NCBI GenBank assembly: GCA_028287785.1
Contig: JAQBOZ010000036.1
Coordinates: 1-63,720 of the forward strand
Direction: 5' to 3'
Source of the DNA: Chlorobiota bacterium
GTDB taxonomy: Bacteria; Bacteroidota; Ignavibacteria; OLB7
Length of the DNA stretch: 63,720 bases
The translations under genes were made by a program, and so were the position numbers. Each line of letters starts with the position of its first letter. The stretch's first letter is position 1. Shown here in pieces: positions 60,246 to 63,720 of the stretch. The notes beneath the pieces are model-generated. The model did not search any database, was not told where the DNA came from, and worked only from the letters and a program-made list of their open reading frames with translations.

Positions 60246-62074
60246 TTTTCCCTGAACTGCACATCATACAGGCGCCGGTAGAGATTTCCCGCTGCCAGCA
60301 GCTCATCGTGCCGTCCGTATTCCACGATCGCTCCGTTTTCCACCACGGCGATCATGTGGGCGTGCTTGATCGTCGAGAGACGATGCGCGATCACCACGGC
60401 GGTACGGTCGATCAGCAGGTTGTTGATCGCCTCCTGTACGAACATCTCGGATTCGGTGTCGAGCGCGGAGGTGGCCTCATCGAAGAGAAGAATCTGCGGA
60501 TCGCGCGCCAGCGCGCGGGCAATCGCCAGGCGCTGCCGCTGGCCGCCGGAGAGGAGCACGCCGCGATCGCCGATCGGCGTGTCGTAGCCCTGCGGCAGCC
60601 GCTGGATGAACTCGTGCGCGTTTGCCATCCGCGCCGCGTCCTCCACACGCTGGCGCGTGGCGTCGATGACGCCGTAGGCGATGTTGTTGAACACCGAATC
60701 GTTGAAGAGGATCGACTCCTGCGTCACCACGCCGAAGAGCGAGCGATAGCTCTCAAGATCGAACTCCCTGATATCGATTCCATCAAGTGAAATCCCGCCG
60801 GAGCCGGCATCGTAGAGCCGGAGCATCAGATCCATCAGCGTCGATTTTCCTCCACCCGACGGGCCGACCAGCGCGAGCGTCTGCCCGCGCTTGATCGTGA
60901 GCGTTACATCGCGCACCACCGGATGGCCCGGCCTGTAGCTGAACCCGACGTTGAGGAGCTGCAGCTCGTTCCGCAGCGGCGCCGCCTTCCGTGGCCCGCT
61001 CTTCACCGTCGGCTCCGCATCCATCACCGCCAGCACCCGCTCGGCCGCCACCAGGCCACGCTGAATGCTTGTGGGGATCTGCACCACCGCGTTGATCGGC
61101 GCCATGATGGCGAAGAGAATCAGGAGAAAGGAGATCAGCTCCTCGGCCCGCATTGTCCCCTGAAGCACCTGCGAGCCGCCGTAATAGAGGACCACCGCCA
61201 GCGCGATGATCGCCAGAATTTCCCCGGTCGGCCCGTTCACATTCACCGTCGCCGAATGTTTTTCCGCGGCGCGGACATATCGCTTCGTCTCCCCCTTGAA
61301 TCTATCCAGCTCGTACCGCTCGGCGGAATATCCCTTGATGATCCTGATGTTCAGAAACGTTTCCTGCAACCGGCTGGTGATATCGCTCAGCGCCGTCTGC
61401 ATCCGCTGCGAGTAGCGCTTGACGTGCTTGGTGAGCACGCGGATCAGCACGAGCGAAAGGATGCTGGTGGAAAACGCGATCAGCGTCAGCGTCGGGGAAA
61501 ACGTGAGCAGGAGGAAGAGCATCTGCAACGCCTGCATCGGCTCGCGGATGATGGTGCCGAGCGTCGGGGTGAGCGCGGAGCTCATCATGTTCACGTCGTT
61601 GGTCAGCACGGAGATCAGCTCGCCGGTGCGTTTCGCGTTGAAGAACTCCAGCGACTGGCCGATGGTCCTGCTGAAGACCGTGTCGCGGATATCCTTGATC
61701 ATCCGCTCCTCGACCACCGTGTTGAGAACGAACGTGAAGTATTTGATGATATCCTTCACGATGAATATTCCCACCACCAGCAGGCAGACATTTCTCAGTG
61801 AGCCGAGCTTGTCGTTCGGGACGATGATGAACGACTGAATAAGGCCGAGCATCCACGCCTTTGCCTGGCCGAACAACGGGACCGCCGCCGCTCCGGGAAT
61901 GCCGGCCGGTTCGGTCGCCTTTCCGCCGGGGGGGATGATCACCATCATGATCGGCCAGATGATCGCGATGGTCGCCGTGCTGAGGAGCGAGAGGATCAGG
62001 CTGAGAAACGTGATCACCGACAGCCCCAGCGTGTACGGCTTGAGAAAGGGGAGGAGTCTGCGGAGTATCTTCAT
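60242..62074 (-). CDS. MsbA-like ABC exporter (membrane + ATPase)
   Basis: Homodimeric lipid or drug exporter of 610 residues. Six transmembrane helices span about residues 15-325; the ATPase domain has Walker A GPSGGGKST (about 402-410), signature LSGGQRQRLAIARAL and Walker B ILLFDEATSALD. The arrangement is that of MsbA, which flips lipid A core or lipid precursors. A GT9 heptosyltransferase-like gene overlaps its start by four bases, in keeping with a role in lipopolysaccharide or glycolipid export. Its 3' end overlaps the end of the metallo-beta-lactamase-like gene by four bases, a tail-to-tail arrangement. Confidence 0.93.
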   Translation of the reverse strand: MKILRRLLPFLKPYTLGLSVITFLSLILSLLSTATIAIIWPIMMVIIPPGGKATEPAGIPGAAAVPLFGQAKAWMLGLIQSFIIVPNDKLGSLRNVCLLVVGIFIVKDIIKYFTFVLNTVVEERMIKDIRDTVFSRTIGQSLEFFNAKRTGELISVLTNDVNMMSSALTPTLGTIIREPMQALQMLFLLLTFSPTLTLIAFSTSILSLVLIRVLTKHVKRYSQRMQTALSDITSRLQETFLNIRIIKGYSAERYELDRFKGETKRYVRAAEKHSATVNVNGPTGEILAIIALAVVLYYGGSQVLQGTMRAEELISFLLILFAIMAPINAVVQIPTSIQRGLVAAERVLAVMDAEPTVKSGPRKAAPLRNELQLLNVGFSYRPGHPVVRDVTLTIKRGQTLALVGPSGGGKSTLMDLMLRLYDAGSGGISLDGIDIREFDLESYRSLFGVVTQESILFNDSVFNNIAYGVIDATRQRVEDAARMANAHEFIQRLPQGYDTPIGDRGVLLSGGQRQRLAIARALARDPQILLFDEATSALDTESEMFVQEAINNLLIDRTAVVIAHRLSTIKHAHMIAVVENGAIVEYGRHDELLAAGNLYRRLYDVQFREN

Positions 62075-63171
62075 GAGGCGCTAGACGGCGAGATTGAAAG
62101 GAGGGTTTCAGAGGCGAGGGATTCGATCGCCGAATGTACGTTTTCGATTGCGATCGCGGCGAGCGATCCATCCCCATGAACCACGCGGTTTGCGACGTGC
62201 CACGGCCCCCAGATGTTCCCGGTTTCCGCCGCGCCGGCCAGCATCACGGTGGGTCGGCCGAGCGCCGCCGCGATATGAACGATCGACGTGTCCGGTGTGA
62301 CGATCATGTCCGCGTGCGCCAGCATCGCGGCGAACGTCGCAAGATCCGCCACCGGCGGGAGGAACCGCGCGCCGCCCGCCACCGCGATTCGCCGGAGCCG
62401 CTCGCCGTCGGCCGGGGAGGCGGCAAGGATCGGCGCAAGCCCGCGTCCGCGCAGGAGGGTGAGGAGCCCGGCGTACCGTTCCTCTCCCCAGAATTTTTCA
62501 GGCCCGGAGCCGGAGATGTTGATGATCACGTTCGCCCCGCGATCATCGCCGGTGATGCGCGCCATCGCGAGCTTCGCGCTCGCCCGCGCTTCCGGCGGAA
62601 TCCTCACCGACAGCGCCGGGATCGATTCCCGTCGCGTATCGATGCCGAACGGTTGCAGAAGCCGCGCGGTCTGTTCGACAATATGAAGCGCCGTGGCCGG
62701 TTTCTCAACCGGGAAATCATATGCCGATGATGCCGCGCCGGCGAAGCCGATTCTGTAGCGGGCGGCAACCAGCCCGGTCAGGAGCGCGCCGCTTGCGGAA
62801 TCCTTCGCCAGCAGGTTGATCGCCACATCGTACTTCCGTTTTCTGACCGCGCCGATCGTCGCCATTGTCCCGGACGCGGCGGCGGGGAGAATGAAATGAT
62901 CGTCGATGAACGGGAGGATGCCGGCGGCGGCGGCGTTGCGGCGTCCGAGAAGAATATCGATGCGCGCATCGGGAAATCGATGGCGGAGCAGCTCGATGGC
63001 CGGCGTGGAGATGATCGCGTCGCCGATACGGTCGTGACGGATCAGGAGAATCGCGGGCGCGCGGAGATCGGCGAGCCCCGCGGGATCGCCGGCGCGTGAG
63101 CGCATCAGCCTGAGCGACCCGAGAAAGAGCCGGCGGAAGCGTCGTTCGATATGTTTGCCGATGTGATCCAC
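62071..63171 (-). CDS. Family 9 glycosyltransferase (heptosyltransferase-like)
   Basis: GT-B inverting glycosyltransferase of 366 residues, similar to ADP-heptose:LPS heptosyltransferases. APAILLIRHDRIGDAIISTP marks the N-terminal GT9 domain and DTSIVHIAAALGRPTVMLAG the C-terminal one. The GTG at 63171 is proposed because a TAGATTTG box (minus 63203-63196) lies about 25 bases before it and an amphipathic Arg-rich helix begins there; ATG 63219 would lie upstream of the box. Coupled to the MsbA-like gene by a four-base overlap. A lipopolysaccharide or glycolipid role is inferred. Confidence 0.85.
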   Translation of the reverse strand: MDHIGKHIERRFRRLFLGSLRLMRSRAGDPAGLADLRAPAILLIRHDRIGDAIISTPAIELLRHRFPDARIDILLGRRNAAAAGILPFIDDHFILPAAASGTMATIGAVRKRKYDVAINLLAKDSASGALLTGLVAARYRIGFAGAASSAYDFPVEKPATALHIVEQTARLLQPFGIDTRRESIPALSVRIPPEARASAKLAMARITGDDRGANVIINISGSGPEKFWGEERYAGLLTLLRGRGLAPILAASPADGERLRRIAVAGGARFLPPVADLATFAAMLAHADMIVTPDTSIVHIAAALGRPTVMLAGAAETGNIWGPWHVANRVVHGDGSLAAIAIENVHSAIESLASETLLSISPSSAS

Positions 63172-63195
63172 TGAGCGATGTTCACGAGCTGAATA

Positions 63196-63203
63196 CAAAT
63201 CTA
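63196..63203 (-). promoter_or_regulatory. -7 box of the GT9-MsbA unit
   Basis: TAGATTTG on the minus strand matches TAxxTTTG exactly. TTGACA at 63234-63229 lies 25 bases upstream, longer than the usual 19-21 spacing, so the -33 half is uncertain. Confidence 0.45.
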
Positions 63204-63636
63204 ACCGTCCGGCGGGCATCTGACTCGTGTCAAGATATATATATGCGGGGCGGGAAGCGGAGGTGGATTCTGCCGACGGTGCCGGTCGCAAGATCGGCGC
63301 CAAGGATGAAAAGTCGCCGAATCCTCATGGATCTTCTCCAGAATTGTGAATGGGCCGGCACATTGCCCCGCGCTGACACGTGGGGTAATGCGCCGATCCG
63401 ACAAAAACAATGAAAGTGTTCCGAGGCGGGTACAGACGGGCAGGGAACCGTGGATATGCTGGAAGGAAGATAAGAACGCCGGAGCGCCGGACATAGTAGT
63501 GGAGCTGGGGGGTAGTGACTCAGTTTGAATCCACTCTTCCGTCTGCTGAACAATCATCGATCGGCGATCCCTCCTTCTCTCTTCAAGCTTCGTCAGGAGC
63601 GCGCCGGTTGTAGCAACAATGCTCCCATCTCCCGCT
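63204..63636. other. Intergenic region without a supported gene
   Basis: Open frames here lack any recognisable domain and overlap in several directions. No copy of the dispersed repeat is seen. Confidence 0.5.
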
Positions 63637-63699
63637 CAAGCTCCATCGGAGCGTACCATCCCCGCATCCGTGCCGAATGGTACGCTCCGATGGAGCTTG
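63637..63699. repeat. Perfect 22-bp inverted repeat at the window end
   Basis: Arms 63637-63658 and 63678-63699 are perfectly complementary with a 19-base loop, built on the nested palindrome GCTCCATCGGAGC. The sequence family differs from R1-R9. No T-run follows. Confidence 0.9.
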
Positions 63700-63720
63700 G
63701 AATCATGGGGGCATGGCGAT

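Noticed and set aside
1-63720. CRISPR array
   Set aside because: No regularly spaced direct repeats with unique spacers; the only tandem repeats are 15 bp (coding) and 35 bp without spacers.

Overview
This GC-rich bacterial chromosome window looks like an FCB-group organism (Bacteroidota/Chlorobiota relatives; something near Kapaibacteriota or Ignavibacteria would fit, but no rRNA is present to place it). The evidence is a TTTG-N21-TAxxTTTG promoter in front of rpsT with further TAxxTTTG boxes close to other start codons, several secreted proteins with C-terminal sorting/FlgD-like domains, BamD and a BamA-like protein, a BshA (bacillithiol) gene, and mostly weak Shine-Dalgarno sequences.

Layout: 62-12525 is a plus-strand core block: accA, an RsuA-like protein, a Nudix hydrolase, truA, an M48 lipoprotein protease, pyrF, a DUF2851 protein, an M32 carboxypeptidase, a long RelA/SpoT protein and trmH. 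12548-16901 is a minus-strand run: ABC ATPase, secreted metalloprotease, acyl-CoA thioesterase, BamD and an unknown membrane protein. rpsT and tRNA-Arg(ACG) follow. 17814-24717 looks accessory: KAP P-loop NTPase, YHYH protein, GyrI-like protein, DUF3574 and DUF1992 proteins, a decayed outer-membrane protein and an unknown lipoprotein. 25074-32009 carries der, an M20 dipeptidase and a 1268-residue secreted repeat protein.

32375-33617 pairs a papain-like C1A cysteine peptidase with a convergent chagasin-like (I42) inhibitor, the family known to inhibit such enzymes. 33955-37838 is a compact signalling cluster: CHASE3 histidine kinase, stand-alone receiver, and REC-PAS-kinase-REC hybrid. 37963-44962 holds an unknown protein, an RmlD-like reductase, 5-formyl-THF cyclo-ligase, a double-PspC protein, an M23 peptidase and a pabB-pabA-pabC-like operon. 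45117-53961 has a sialidase-like secreted propeller, an inositol monophosphatase-family enzyme with bshA, a YigZ protein, a BamA-like protein, glutaminyl cyclotransferase, glycerate kinase and a STAS protein. 54250-63171 is envelope biogenesis: LolC/E-like permease, GT2 glycosyltransferase, DUF1207-like barrel, M50 protease, a degenerate metallo-beta-lactamase-like protein, an MsbA-like exporter and a GT9 glycosyltransferase.

A dispersed hairpin-forming repeat (core containing GCCCCGGAGGGGCGCAAT) occurs nine times, usually just upstream of a start codon. The observations most worth following are the peptidase/inhibitor pair, the RsuA-like protein that has lost its catalytic aspartate, the KAP NTPase with an unrecognised N-terminal region, and this repeat family.
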